From an uncultured Mycoplasmatota bacterium (GTDB taxonomy: Bacteria > Bacillota_I > Bacilli_A > RF39 > UBA660): DNA of 64,000 bases. Location: the NCBI GenBank assembly GCA_947056845.1, contig CAMSCJ010000005.1, forward strand, positions 1-64,000, given 5' to 3'. How positions within the stretch are numbered: position 1 is the stretch's first letter; each line of letters begins with the position of its first letter. The notes under the pieces are model-generated. The model was given only the letters and a program-made list of their open reading frames with translations, was not told where the DNA came from and made no database searches. Shown here in pieces: positions 8,376 to 16,030 of the stretch. Made by a program: the position numbers and the translations under genes.

Positions 8376-8391
8376 AAAATTGTGATGATAG

Positions 8392-9066
8392 ATGCAAGTA
8401 AATAAGAGTTATTATAAGAAACAAGGTATACATGCTATAACGGCTATTTTTACAGTCGAAAGAGGAGTACCTAAAGTTTTATTAATTAAAAGAAAGAATG
8501 AACCCTTTATGGGTGAATGGTGCCTAACAGGTGGAGCTATCAGAAATGATGAAGACTTACTTGATGGTGCTAAACGAGAAATTTTTGAAAAATCAGGAAT
8601 TAAAGATATTAATATTTATGAGTTCAAAACTTTCGGTAAAGTTAATCGTTCACCGGTTATGCGCATGGTCGCAGTAGGGTATATAGGCGTTATTGATTGC
8701 AATCGAGTAAACATTTTAAAAGAGACAACTAAAACATCTAATGCCGATTGGTTTAGAATAGATAAAATTCCTTCACTTGCTTATGATCACGAAGAAATAC
8801 TTGCTAGTGCGATTGATTTTTTAAAACAGAAAATAGTCGAATCTAATATTTTATCATCATTATTTCCTAATAATTTTACAATGCCAGAATTACAAAAAGT
8901 TTATGAGGCAATTTTAGGGAAAGAATTTGACCGTAGAAATTTTAGAAAAAAAATTCTTAGTTTAAATATTGTTGAAGATACAAATTTAACAATGAAATTT
9001 GAAGGCAAAAAACCAGCCAAATTATATAAATTTAAAGATAATATTGAAAATAAAAGTGTATTTTAA
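8392..9066 (+). CDS. NrtR-like transcriptional regulator (Nudix domain plus winged helix)
   Basis: A 224-residue protein. Residues about 12-150 are a Nudix fold whose box reads GAIRNDEDLLDGAKREIFEKSGI. The second Glu of the catalytic REUxEE is replaced by Lys (EK), which suggests that it binds a nucleotide without hydrolysing it. The C-terminal part (about 160-215) with KEFDRRNFRKKILSLNIVED and KKPAKLYKF matches the winged helix of NrtR regulators, which sense ADP-ribose or NAD-related nucleotides. Matching inverted repeats lie in its own promoter and before the next operon. No NAD gene is next to it, so the effector may differ. Confidence 0.82.
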   Translation: MQVNKSYYKKQGIHAITAIFTVERGVPKVLLIKRKNEPFMGEWCLTGGAIRNDEDLLDGAKREIFEKSGIKDINIYEFKTFGKVNRSPVMRMVAVGYIGVIDCNRVNILKETTKTSNADWFRIDKIPSLAYDHEEILASAIDFLKQKIVESNILSSLFPNNFTMPELQKVYEAILGKEFDRRNFRKKILSLNIVEDTNLTMKFEGKKPAKLYKFKDNIENKSVF

Positions 9067-9091
9067 TGATACATTTTTCTAATTAAAATAC

Positions 9092-9110
9092 AAGTATAAT
9101 ATTTACACTT
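9092..9110. promoter_or_regulatory. second copy of the NrtR-like operator
   Basis: AAGTATAATATTTACACTT has the same length and half-site layout as the repeat at 8352-8370. A TATAAT at 9095-9100 overlaps its left half, so binding would cover the -10 region of the 9162-11789 operon. Confidence 0.6.
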
Positions 9111-9161
9111 TAATAAACTGTTATTACAAATTTTTAAAGATAATAGAAAGGGCAAAAGTAT

Positions 9162-9530
9162 ATGGCAATAAAAATTGATTCAAATATAGTTATAGCAAAT
9201 TTTTTTATTTCTTCTAAAAGTTATTATTTAACAAGTGATAAAATATATAAATATATGAATATATTTGATAATAAATTAAAAATAAATAAAAGTGAATATT
9301 TTACTAGTGATATAAATATTCAAGGTTTAATTGATGAATTTGGTTTTATTTTTAAACAGGATGATAATGGAATATTCGTAATTCCCAATTATAAAGATAA
9401 AAAATATATTTTAGAAAGATATTTTAGGTTAGGACTTCCAAGAAAAATTGTCATGTTATTTGATGAAACTATAAAAGAATTATTACAACTAAAAAATTAT
9501 TCTAAAACAAAAATGTTAATAAAAAACTAA
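9162..9530 (+). CDS. hypothetical protein, first gene of the tdk operon
   Basis: A 122-residue soluble protein with no motif I recognise. It is rich in Lys, Ile and Tyr and has no membrane segment. It opens MAIKIDSNIVIANFFISSKS and contains INIQGLIDEFGFIF, which looks like a small helical or winged-helix-type fold. It comes 21 bp before tdk and behind the predicted operator, so it is probably cotranscribed with the nucleotide genes. The RBS is GAAAGGGC. The role is unknown. Confidence 0.55.
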   Translation: MAIKIDSNIVIANFFISSKSYYLTSDKIYKYMNIFDNKLKINKSEYFTSDINIQGLIDEFGFIFKQDDNGIFVIPNYKDKKYILERYFRLGLPRKIVMLFDETIKELLQLKNYSKTKMLIKN

Positions 9531-9550
9531 TAGTAATAAGGAGTTTAATA

Positions 9551-10135
9551 ATGGCAAAATTATATTTTAGATATGGAGCAATGAATGCAGGAAAAAGTAC
9601 AGTTCTTTTACAAGTAGCACACAATTATAAAGAAAAAAATATGAAATGTCCAATTATAAAGCCAAAGATTGATACCAAAGGCGATAATAAAGTTGTATCA
9701 CGAATAGGAATTTCATCACCTGTAGATTTATTACTAGATTCTAATGAAAGTTTATTTAGTGATTCGAATTTAAAAGTTTTAAAAGATTCAATTTGTATTT
9801 TAGTTGATGAGGCCCAATTTTTATCTAAGAATCAAGTCGATGAATTATGGACTATTACTAAATATTTTGATATACCTATTATTTGTTATGGTCTTAGGAC
9901 GGATTTTAAAAGTAATTTTTTTACAGGTAGTAAAAGGTTGATGGAAGTAGCTGATGAACTTGAGGAATTAGTAACAATTTGTTCTTGTGGTAAAAAATCA
10001 CGATTTAATGCTAGAATTGTTAATAATAATTATATTACTGATGGTGAATCAATTGCCATTGATGATAATGATTCTATTAGATATGAACCGTTATGTGGTA
10101 ATTGTTATTTACAAAAAGTTTTAAAAAAGTTTTAG
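9551..10135 (+). CDS. tdk: thymidine kinase
   Basis: A 194-residue type II thymidine kinase that phosphorylates salvaged thymidine. The P-loop is GAMNAGKST (residues 9-17), the DEAQF motif (VDEAQFL) is near residue 87, and the lasso region holds the zinc ligands CSCGKK and CGNC. The length is that of the family. It overlaps the next gene's upstream region, with the ribosome site of the next gene lying just after the stop. It is part of the operon behind the operator at 9092. Confidence 0.93.
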   Translation: MAKLYFRYGAMNAGKSTVLLQVAHNYKEKNMKCPIIKPKIDTKGDNKVVSRIGISSPVDLLLDSNESLFSDSNLKVLKDSICILVDEAQFLSKNQVDELWTITKYFDIPIICYGLRTDFKSNFFTGSKRLMEVADELEELVTICSCGKKSRFNARIVNNNYITDGESIAIDDNDSIRYEPLCGNCYLQKVLKKF

Positions 10136-10146
10136 GAGGAATTTTT

Positions 10147-11232
10147 ATGTCACTAAAAAAAATAGTTTTAACTGGTGGTCCTTGTGCTGGTAAATCGACA
10201 GCGATTAATTCAATTAAAAATTATTTTGAAAAACTTGGATTTAACGTAATTATAATTAATGAAAGTGCAACTGAATTAATTAATAGTGGTGTAAAACCTT
10301 TTGGTGAAAATAAAATAGATTCTTTTGAATTTCAAAAAATTATTTTTGATTATCAGTTAATGAAAGAGAAAATTATTGGTAATAGTGTATTTGATAACCA
10401 GAAAGATACGATTGTTATTCATGACAGAGGAATTATGGATAATAAGGCTTATTTAGAAGAACAAGATTTTAATCGTCTTTTGCGTGAAAAGAGGGTGCAA
10501 GAAATATTTTTGTTAGAAAGATATGATGGTGTTATTCATCTTGTAACGGCAGCAAATGGAGCAGAACAGTTTTATACATTATCTAACAATAATGCTAGAA
10601 CGGAAACAATTGATGAGGCAAGAGAGTTGGATTTAAAAACACAATTAGCTTGGCTTGGGCATGATTATTTAAACATTGTCACTAATAGTAATGATTTTAA
10701 TTATAAAATAGAGCAAACATTAAAAATAATTGAAAATATGCTTAAAAAGAAAAAATTAAAACAACAAAAAAAGTTTTTATTAGATTATAAATATATGAGT
10801 AGTTTATTAAACGACTATCCAAATAAAGCCTTCTATATAGAACAACAATATCTACCAACTGAAGATAATTTATATAGAGTTCGTAAAAAAACTTTTAATA
10901 ATTGTAGTTATTATACGATGGCTTTAGAAGAATTAATTGGTACAAGCCAAAAAATAATTTTAGAAAATCATAGGATTGATGAAAAAAATTATTGCGATTT
11001 TATTTTAGATAATTTTGATAATATGTATGAAATAAAAAAGAAAAGAATTTTCTTCCTTTATCAAAATCAGTATTTCAAGGTAGATAGATTTGAAAGTGGT
11101 GTGTGTTTGATGGAAATCGATCCACTATCGTTAAATGAATTACCAAGCAGTATACCAATTATTGAGGATGTAACTAATAAAGACACTTACTATAATTTTA
11201 TGTTATCAAAAAAATTACGTAATCCTTTTTAA
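10147..11232 (+). CDS. AAA_28/CYTH-type ATP-binding protein (Ttd14-like)
   Basis: A 361-residue protein. The ATG at 10147 follows AGGAGGA; longer starts upstream are inside tdk. Residues 5-190 form a P-loop kinase-like domain (GGPCAGKST at 9-17, then IIINESATELI and VIHDRGIMDNKAYL), and the C-terminal 150 residues contain the alternating Glu/Lys/Arg pattern of a CYTH-like tunnel fold (FYIEQQYL, YRVRKK, FFLYQNQYFKVDRF). This architecture is known from the fly protein Ttd14 and bacterial relatives of unclear function, probably nucleotide or phospho-ligand handling. It lies in the tdk operon. Confidence 0.75.
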   Translation: MSLKKIVLTGGPCAGKSTAINSIKNYFEKLGFNVIIINESATELINSGVKPFGENKIDSFEFQKIIFDYQLMKEKIIGNSVFDNQKDTIVIHDRGIMDNKAYLEEQDFNRLLREKRVQEIFLLERYDGVIHLVTAANGAEQFYTLSNNNARTETIDEARELDLKTQLAWLGHDYLNIVTNSNDFNYKIEQTLKIIENMLKKKKLKQQKKFLLDYKYMSSLLNDYPNKAFYIEQQYLPTEDNLYRVRKKTFNNCSYYTMALEELIGTSQKIILENHRIDEKNYCDFILDNFDNMYEIKKKRIFFLYQNQYFKVDRFESGVCLMEIDPLSLNELPSSIPIIEDVTNKDTYYNFMLSKKLRNPF

Positions 11233-11261
11233 AATAATTAGCAAGAAAAGAGGAACTTTAT

Positions 11262-11789
11262 ATGAATGTTCAAAATATTACTAATGATAAAAAAGCACTT
11301 ATCGAAATTTATAGATTATTTTATGGTTCAAACCCAAATTTTACTGATAAAAATATAAATATTCAAATCCAAGCAATGATGGTGATATTATTCTATTTTG
11401 GACTACCATTTGGAAACGATTATGGATTCCATTTTTTACATAGTAAAATGATGCCCATTTCGTTTTCATTACAAGATGATATTGAAAGTTTATTTTTGCT
11501 AGGAACAGTTAATGATACTAAATTTATTAAACTTTTAGAATGTGAGATAAGAAGAATTGAAACTGTAAGAAATTTTCTTTTTCAGGATGTTGTAGTTGAT
11601 AGTACAATTGATGAATTAATAATTAGTATTAGTAAAATTATTTACACTAAAGAATATTGTCTTCCATCAAAATCAGGAATATTAGAAATCGCGGATTTTC
11701 TAAAATGTCCTATAGAAGAGGTCGCATCAGGGTTACAACTAGTTAAAAAAATTGAAAATCAATTTGGTGCAATGTTTAAGAATAATTAG
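11262..11789 (+). CDS. hypothetical protein, last gene of the tdk operon
   Basis: A 175-residue soluble protein without a confident family. It contains LPFGNDYGFHFLHSKMMPISF and a later helix-turn-helix-like segment (SKSGILEIADFLKCPIEEV). The NYGFxFxxxxxxPxSxxL pattern faintly resembles SocA/YwgA-type proteins (antitoxin-like, DUF4065 relatives), but I would not assign it on that alone. It closes the operon and is followed by a terminator. Confidence 0.5.
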   Translation: MNVQNITNDKKALIEIYRLFYGSNPNFTDKNINIQIQAMMVILFYFGLPFGNDYGFHFLHSKMMPISFSLQDDIESLFLLGTVNDTKFIKLLECEIRRIETVRNFLFQDVVVDSTIDELIISISKIIYTKEYCLPSKSGILEIADFLKCPIEEVASGLQLVKKIENQFGAMFKNN

Positions 11790-11827
11790 AAATAAAAATA
11801 ATCAAATTAAAATCTTTTTAATTAATT

Positions 11828-11858
11828 AAAAATCGTAAATCTAATTTATGATTTTTTT
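11828..11858 (+). terminator. rho-independent terminator of the tdk operon
   Basis: AAAATCGTAAAT pairs with ATTTATGATTTT (one G-T pair), followed by Ts. Confidence 0.8.
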
Positions 11859-11903
11859 GGTTGTTTAAAAATTAAATTTAATATTATAAAACTGTAACAA
11901 TTA

Positions 11904-11932
11904 TTGAAATAATCATTAAATAAGAGTATAAT
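11904..11932 (+). promoter_or_regulatory. promoter of the ABC-2 exporter operon
   Basis: TTGAAA (11904-11909), a 17-bp spacer and TATAAT (11927-11932) lie 24 bp before the start codon. Confidence 0.75.
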
Positions 11933-11956
11933 TTAGGCTAGTTATAGGAGGAATAT

Positions 11957-12856
11957 ATGTTAAAGGTAGATAAGATTACAAAATATTATGATGATTTTAA
12001 AGCGGTTGACAACTTATCATTTACCGTTAAACCAGGTGAAATATTTGGTCTTCTTGGTGTAAATGGAGCCGGAAAAACAACAACTTTTAGAATGATTATG
12101 GGACTTTTAGAGCCAACAAGTGGGAATGTTACATTAGATGGTAAAAAAATTGACTATAGTGTTACTGACCAAATTGGTTTCTTAACTGAAGAAAGAAGTT
12201 TATTAACAAAAATGACAGTTAAGGAACAATGTTTATTTTATGGAACATTAAAAGGAATGGCTGAAAGTGATATTTTAGCTAAATTGGATACTTTACTTGA
12301 AAGATTTGGAATTAGTGAATATAAAGATAAAAAAATAAAAGAATTATCAAAGGGAAATCAACAAAAAATTCAGTTTATAACAGCACTTATTAATGATCCT
12401 AAATTACTTATTTTAGATGAACCATTTTCTGGATTGGATCCTATTAATATTGAATTATTTAAAGAAATGATTCTAGAAATGGCTTCTCGTGGTAGCATGA
12501 TTATTTTCTCATCACATCAAATGAACCATGTTGAATTATTTTGTAAAAAAATTGTTGTAATGTTAAGAGGAAAAGCCGTAATTGATGGCTACATTAGTGA
12601 TATTAAAGAACAGTATCGTAAGAAAAATATTTTAATTAAGGGTGATATTTCTAAAGATGCTTTAGAAAAAATTGATGGTGTTTTAGAAGTTACTGAGAAA
12701 TCTGACGAATTTGAAGTTAAAATTGAAAGTATTGATAGTGTAGATAAAGTATTTAAAGTTGTAAGTAAAAATAAAAATATTACTAAATTTGTCGTTGAGG
12801 AACCTTCATTAAATGAAATTTTTGTATCGAAAGTAGGTGAAGCTTATGAGAAGTAA
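11957..12856 (+). CDS. ABC transporter ATP-binding protein (NatA/YhaQ-like)
   Basis: A 299-residue ATPase with Walker A GVNGAGKTTTF near residue 36, signature LSKGNQQK near 134, Walker B LLILDEPFSGLDP near 153 and H-loop SSHQ near 187. The tail of about 80 residues beyond the core is common in NatA/YhaQ-type exporters. It overlaps the permease gene and shares its promoter. The substrate cannot be told; the family includes sodium and drug or peptide exporters. Confidence 0.9.
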   Translation: MLKVDKITKYYDDFKAVDNLSFTVKPGEIFGLLGVNGAGKTTTFRMIMGLLEPTSGNVTLDGKKIDYSVTDQIGFLTEERSLLTKMTVKEQCLFYGTLKGMAESDILAKLDTLLERFGISEYKDKKIKELSKGNQQKIQFITALINDPKLLILDEPFSGLDPINIELFKEMILEMASRGSMIIFSSHQMNHVELFCKKIVVMLRGKAVIDGYISDIKEQYRKKNILIKGDISKDALEKIDGVLEVTEKSDEFEVKIESIDSVDKVFKVVSKNKNITKFVVEEPSLNEIFVSKVGEAYEK

Positions 12857-14171
12857 ACTAAATTATTTAATAGGTGCTAGTTTAAAAAGAAAAGTAAAAA
12901 CCAAATGGTTTTTAGTTGCTAATATCATAATTGCTTTGGTTGTTGTTGGCATTATTAATATCGATAGTATTATTACTTTTTTTGGTGGCGATTTTGATGA
13001 TGCCCAAAAAGTATATGTAATTGATGATACTAATCGTGCTTATGATATTTTAGAAGAACAATTGAATGCTTCTAGTTTGCAAATTGTTGATTCGGATGAA
13101 TCGGCTTTTGAAGTAACAAAATACGAAGATGATATTGATAAAGTTAATGATTTAATAGAAGAAGATAATGATATTATTGTTATTCACTTAAAAGAATTAG
13201 AAGAAAAGGGTTTGAGTGCTAAAATTATTAGTCAAAGTTTTATTGATACAATGGATTATCAATTAATAACTAATGCTTTAACAAATACTAAAGTGAGCTT
13301 AAATATCTTAGATTCTAATATATCAATTGAAGATTTTAATAAAATTTATGATCCAATCGAAATTGAACGAGAAATTTTAAATGAAAATGAAAAATCAGAA
13401 GACGAAAATACGAATATGATTATGACAACGGTCTTCCCAGTTATCATTTTACCATTCTTCATGTTGTCAATTTTCTTAGTTCAAATGATTGGTGCTGAAG
13501 TTAATGATGAAAAAACAACTAGAGGTATGGAAATTATCATTTCGAATGTCTCTCCAAAGACACACTTTTTCTCGAAAGTTATTGCTGGTAATTTATTTGT
13601 ATTAATCCAAGGTGTTTTACTAGTAGCTTATGCTGTTGTTGGTTTTGTTATAAGAAATATGGTTGGTGGTAATTCTATTGTTAATGGACTAGGTTCAGAA
13701 GTAGGAGATATCTTAAATCAGATTATGAGTTCTAATCTTGGTAGTCAACTAATATACATAATACCTATGATATTAGTATTAATGATTTTAACTTTTATTG
13801 CTTATTCACTTTTAGCTGGTGTTTTAGCTTCCATGACAACAAATACGGAAGATTTTCAACAATTACAAACACCTATTATGATTATTTCCTTAGTTGGTTA
13901 TTATTTAGCTATGATGGCATCGGTTTTTGATGGAGCATTGTTTATCAAAATATTTGCTTTTGTACCATTTATTTCAGCTATTTTAGCGCCATCACTATTA
14001 ATTCTAGGACAAATTGGTATTATTGAAACAATTATTTCAATTCTTATTATGGTAGCAACTAATTATTTATTAATTAAATATGGTATGCGCATTTATAAAG
14101 TTGGGATTTTAAACTATTCTTCAAAAGGTTTATGGAAGAAAATGTTTAAAGCGGCTAGAAAGAGTGAGTAA
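12846..14171 (+). CDS. ABC-2 family permease (NatB/YhaP-like)
   Basis: A 441-residue membrane protein with one N-terminal helix, a large extracytoplasmic domain (residues about 45-190) and five to six C-terminal helices beginning at VFPVIILPFFMLSIF. The motif NDEKTTRGMEIIISNVSP after the second helix is the hallmark of NatB/YhaP permeases. ATG 12846 was chosen over GTG 12837 because AGGTGA is well spaced from it. It is the partner of the ATPase upstream and is followed within two bases by a lipoprotein gene. Confidence 0.88.
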   Translation: MRSKLNYLIGASLKRKVKTKWFLVANIIIALVVVGIINIDSIITFFGGDFDDAQKVYVIDDTNRAYDILEEQLNASSLQIVDSDESAFEVTKYEDDIDKVNDLIEEDNDIIVIHLKELEEKGLSAKIISQSFIDTMDYQLITNALTNTKVSLNILDSNISIEDFNKIYDPIEIEREILNENEKSEDENTNMIMTTVFPVIILPFFMLSIFLVQMIGAEVNDEKTTRGMEIIISNVSPKTHFFSKVIAGNLFVLIQGVLLVAYAVVGFVIRNMVGGNSIVNGLGSEVGDILNQIMSSNLGSQLIYIIPMILVLMILTFIAYSLLAGVLASMTTNTEDFQQLQTPIMIISLVGYYLAMMASVFDGALFIKIFAFVPFISAILAPSLLILGQIGIIETIISILIMVATNYLLIKYGMRIYKVGILNYSSKGLWKKMFKAARKSE

Positions 14172-14172
14172 A

Positions 14173-14586
14173 ATGAAACAAAAATTAATTTTAGGATTAT
14201 TTCTTACCACATTACTTTTAACAAGCTGTGGTAAAAGTTATGAACAAGATTTAGATGTTGGAGAATTATGCCATTGTAATAAAATTGATAATTGCGAGTG
14301 TGTTGGAATGTATCAAAGCGTTGATTATGAACAAGCTAAAAATTTAATTTACAATGGGAATACTTTCTTAGTTGATGTTAGAAGTGAGGCCGAATATAAC
14401 GGTGGTCATATTGAAGGCGCTATTTCTGTTCCATTAGAAAAAATTGACGATATTAAGCTTGCCAAAAATCTTAATTTAATCGTTTATTGCAGAAGTGGTA
14501 GTCGTAGTAAAAGTGCTGCTTTAAAACTTTTAGAACTAGGCTATGTTAATGTTTATGATTTAGGTAGTATGGATAATTGGAGGTAA
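14173..14586 (+). CDS. rhodanese-domain lipoprotein
   Basis: A 137-residue protein with a lipoprotein signal peptide and lipobox LLTSC near residues 16-20, so it is anchored outside the membrane. The rest is a rhodanese domain: FLVDVRSEAEYNGGHIEGA and the active-site loop CRSGSRS with catalytic Cys, followed by LLELGYVNVYDLGSM. A Cys-rich linker (ELCHCNKIDNCECVG) precedes the domain and could bind metal or form disulfides. It starts two bases after the permease stop, so it is in the same operon. Its role may be extracytoplasmic sulfur transfer. Confidence 0.85.
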   Translation: MKQKLILGLFLTTLLLTSCGKSYEQDLDVGELCHCNKIDNCECVGMYQSVDYEQAKNLIYNGNTFLVDVRSEAEYNGGHIEGAISVPLEKIDDIKLAKNLNLIVYCRSGSRSKSAALKLLELGYVNVYDLGSMDNWR

Positions 14587-14592
14587 TTTAGT

Positions 14593-15192
14593 ATGGAAAT
14601 AAAAACAAAATATATGTCTAGAAGTTCTTGGTCTAGAGTAACTTCTAGAGAATATTCAGTCATAGATATCGAAGATAATAATTTAAAGGGTAAAGCAGGA
14701 CTATTATATATGAAAGAGGTAAGAGAGCCCTTAACAAAGGTTTATGATAATAGTCAAATTATTATAGCAAATAATGGATATTATTGGTTACAAATTGGAT
14801 TAGAAAATAAAAATTATTGGATTACAGCTATGTATGATAATAATAAGAAATTGATTCAATATTATATCGATATTACTAAGGAAAATCATGTTAATAATGA
14901 TAATCCATGTTTTGAGGATTTATTTATTGATATAGTTATTTTGCCGAATGACCAAAAATTTTGTTTAGATATGAATGAATTAAAACAAGCATTTGATGAA
15001 AGGGTCATTACACAAGATGAATACAATTTAGCTATCAATCAAGCTGATTATATTTCAACTTCAATTTTAAGTAATAAAGAAGAGTTTGATAATTTTTGTC
15101 TTAAATATTTTAATCTTTGTAAAAATAAATTTAACTCTGATTGTAAAGATAATTCATGTGAAGCGGAGCATATTAAGAAAAAGAGTATATAA
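14593..15192 (+). CDS. DUF402-family protein
   Basis: A 199-residue soluble protein. The DUF402 (FomD-like) signature is visible: YYWLQIGLENKNYWITAMY, then IQYYIDITKEN, FEDLFIDIVILPNDQ and the helix ELKQAFDERVITQDEYNLAI. Members of this family are nucleotide phosphatases or RNA-linked proteins. A Cys-rich tail (CNLCKN..., DCKDNSC) is added at the end. It follows the lipoprotein gene by six bases and may be the last gene of the exporter operon. Confidence 0.78.
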   Translation: MEIKTKYMSRSSWSRVTSREYSVIDIEDNNLKGKAGLLYMKEVREPLTKVYDNSQIIIANNGYYWLQIGLENKNYWITAMYDNNKKLIQYYIDITKENHVNNDNPCFEDLFIDIVILPNDQKFCLDMNELKQAFDERVITQDEYNLAINQADYISTSILSNKEEFDNFCLKYFNLCKNKFNSDCKDNSCEAEHIKKKSI

Positions 15193-15318
15193 TAATTAAA
15201 AATTTTTATATGATATTTAAGGTATTGAGAACCTAATTTTTGGAAATAAATGTCTAATTATTACGAAAAAGTAATCAAAAGAAATAATTTTTGTAGTATA
15301 ATTATAAAAGGTGGTTAT

Positions 15319-16029
15319 ATGAAAAAGATTATTTTTTTTATTGGTTTATTTATATTAATAATTAGTATTTCTATAGGTGTTATTATTTTAAAAAGAACTA
15401 AGAAAGCTGATCCAGAGGAGCTAAGAAATTTTGATGTCGATTTAACAAACGTAAGCAAGGTTATGTTTGTAGCCCATCCAGATGATGATATGATTTGGGG
15501 TGGAGCGCATTTAATTAATGATGATTATTTAGTTGTTTGTATTACTTGTGGTTCTAGAGCTGATAGAGTAGAAGAGTTTAAAAATGTTATGACTGCAACT
15601 AAAGACAAATATATTATGCTTGATTATCCTGATAAAACTAATGGTGAAAGAGATAATTGGGATACTGTCTATGATGATATTACAAAAGATGTAGAAAAAA
15701 TATTAGCTATGAAGGATTGGGAGTTGATTGTAACCCACAACGAAAATGGTGAGTATGGTCATATTCATCATAAGATGACCCATAGTATTGTTACTGGTGT
15801 TTATGAAAATAATTATTTAGACAAAGATAATTTATATTTTTTTGGCAAGTATTATAAAAAAGAAAATCTTGATAAAGTAAAAGATAAATTACCAGAAATA
15901 TCTGAAGAAAACTACAATAAGAAAAATGATATTATTTATAAGTATTATACAAGTCAAAAATCTGTAGCTGATGGATTAAGTCACATGTTTAAATATGAAA
16001 ATTGGGATAAATATCATAGTGAGGTATAG
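15319..16029 (+). CDS. membrane-anchored PIG-L family deacetylase
   Basis: A 236-residue protein. ATG 15319 follows AAAGGTGG and opens with a membrane anchor (MKKIIFFIGLFILIISISIG). The PIG-L/LmbE fold carries the zinc motif AHPDDDMIWGG near residue 53 and the downstream HIHH motif (GEYGHIHHKMTHS). These enzymes remove acetyl groups from N-acetylhexosamines on lipids or small glycosides. It overlaps or abuts the YfhO-GtrA gene (stop 16029, start 16031), so a shared role in cell-surface sugar metabolism is likely. Confidence 0.88.
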   Translation: MKKIIFFIGLFILIISISIGVIILKRTKKADPEELRNFDVDLTNVSKVMFVAHPDDDMIWGGAHLINDDYLVVCITCGSRADRVEEFKNVMTATKDKYIMLDYPDKTNGERDNWDTVYDDITKDVEKILAMKDWELIVTHNENGEYGHIHHKMTHSIVTGVYENNYLDKDNLYFFGKYYKKENLDKVKDKLPEISEENYNKKNDIIYKYYTSQKSVADGLSHMFKYENWDKYHSEV

Positions 16030-16030
16030 A

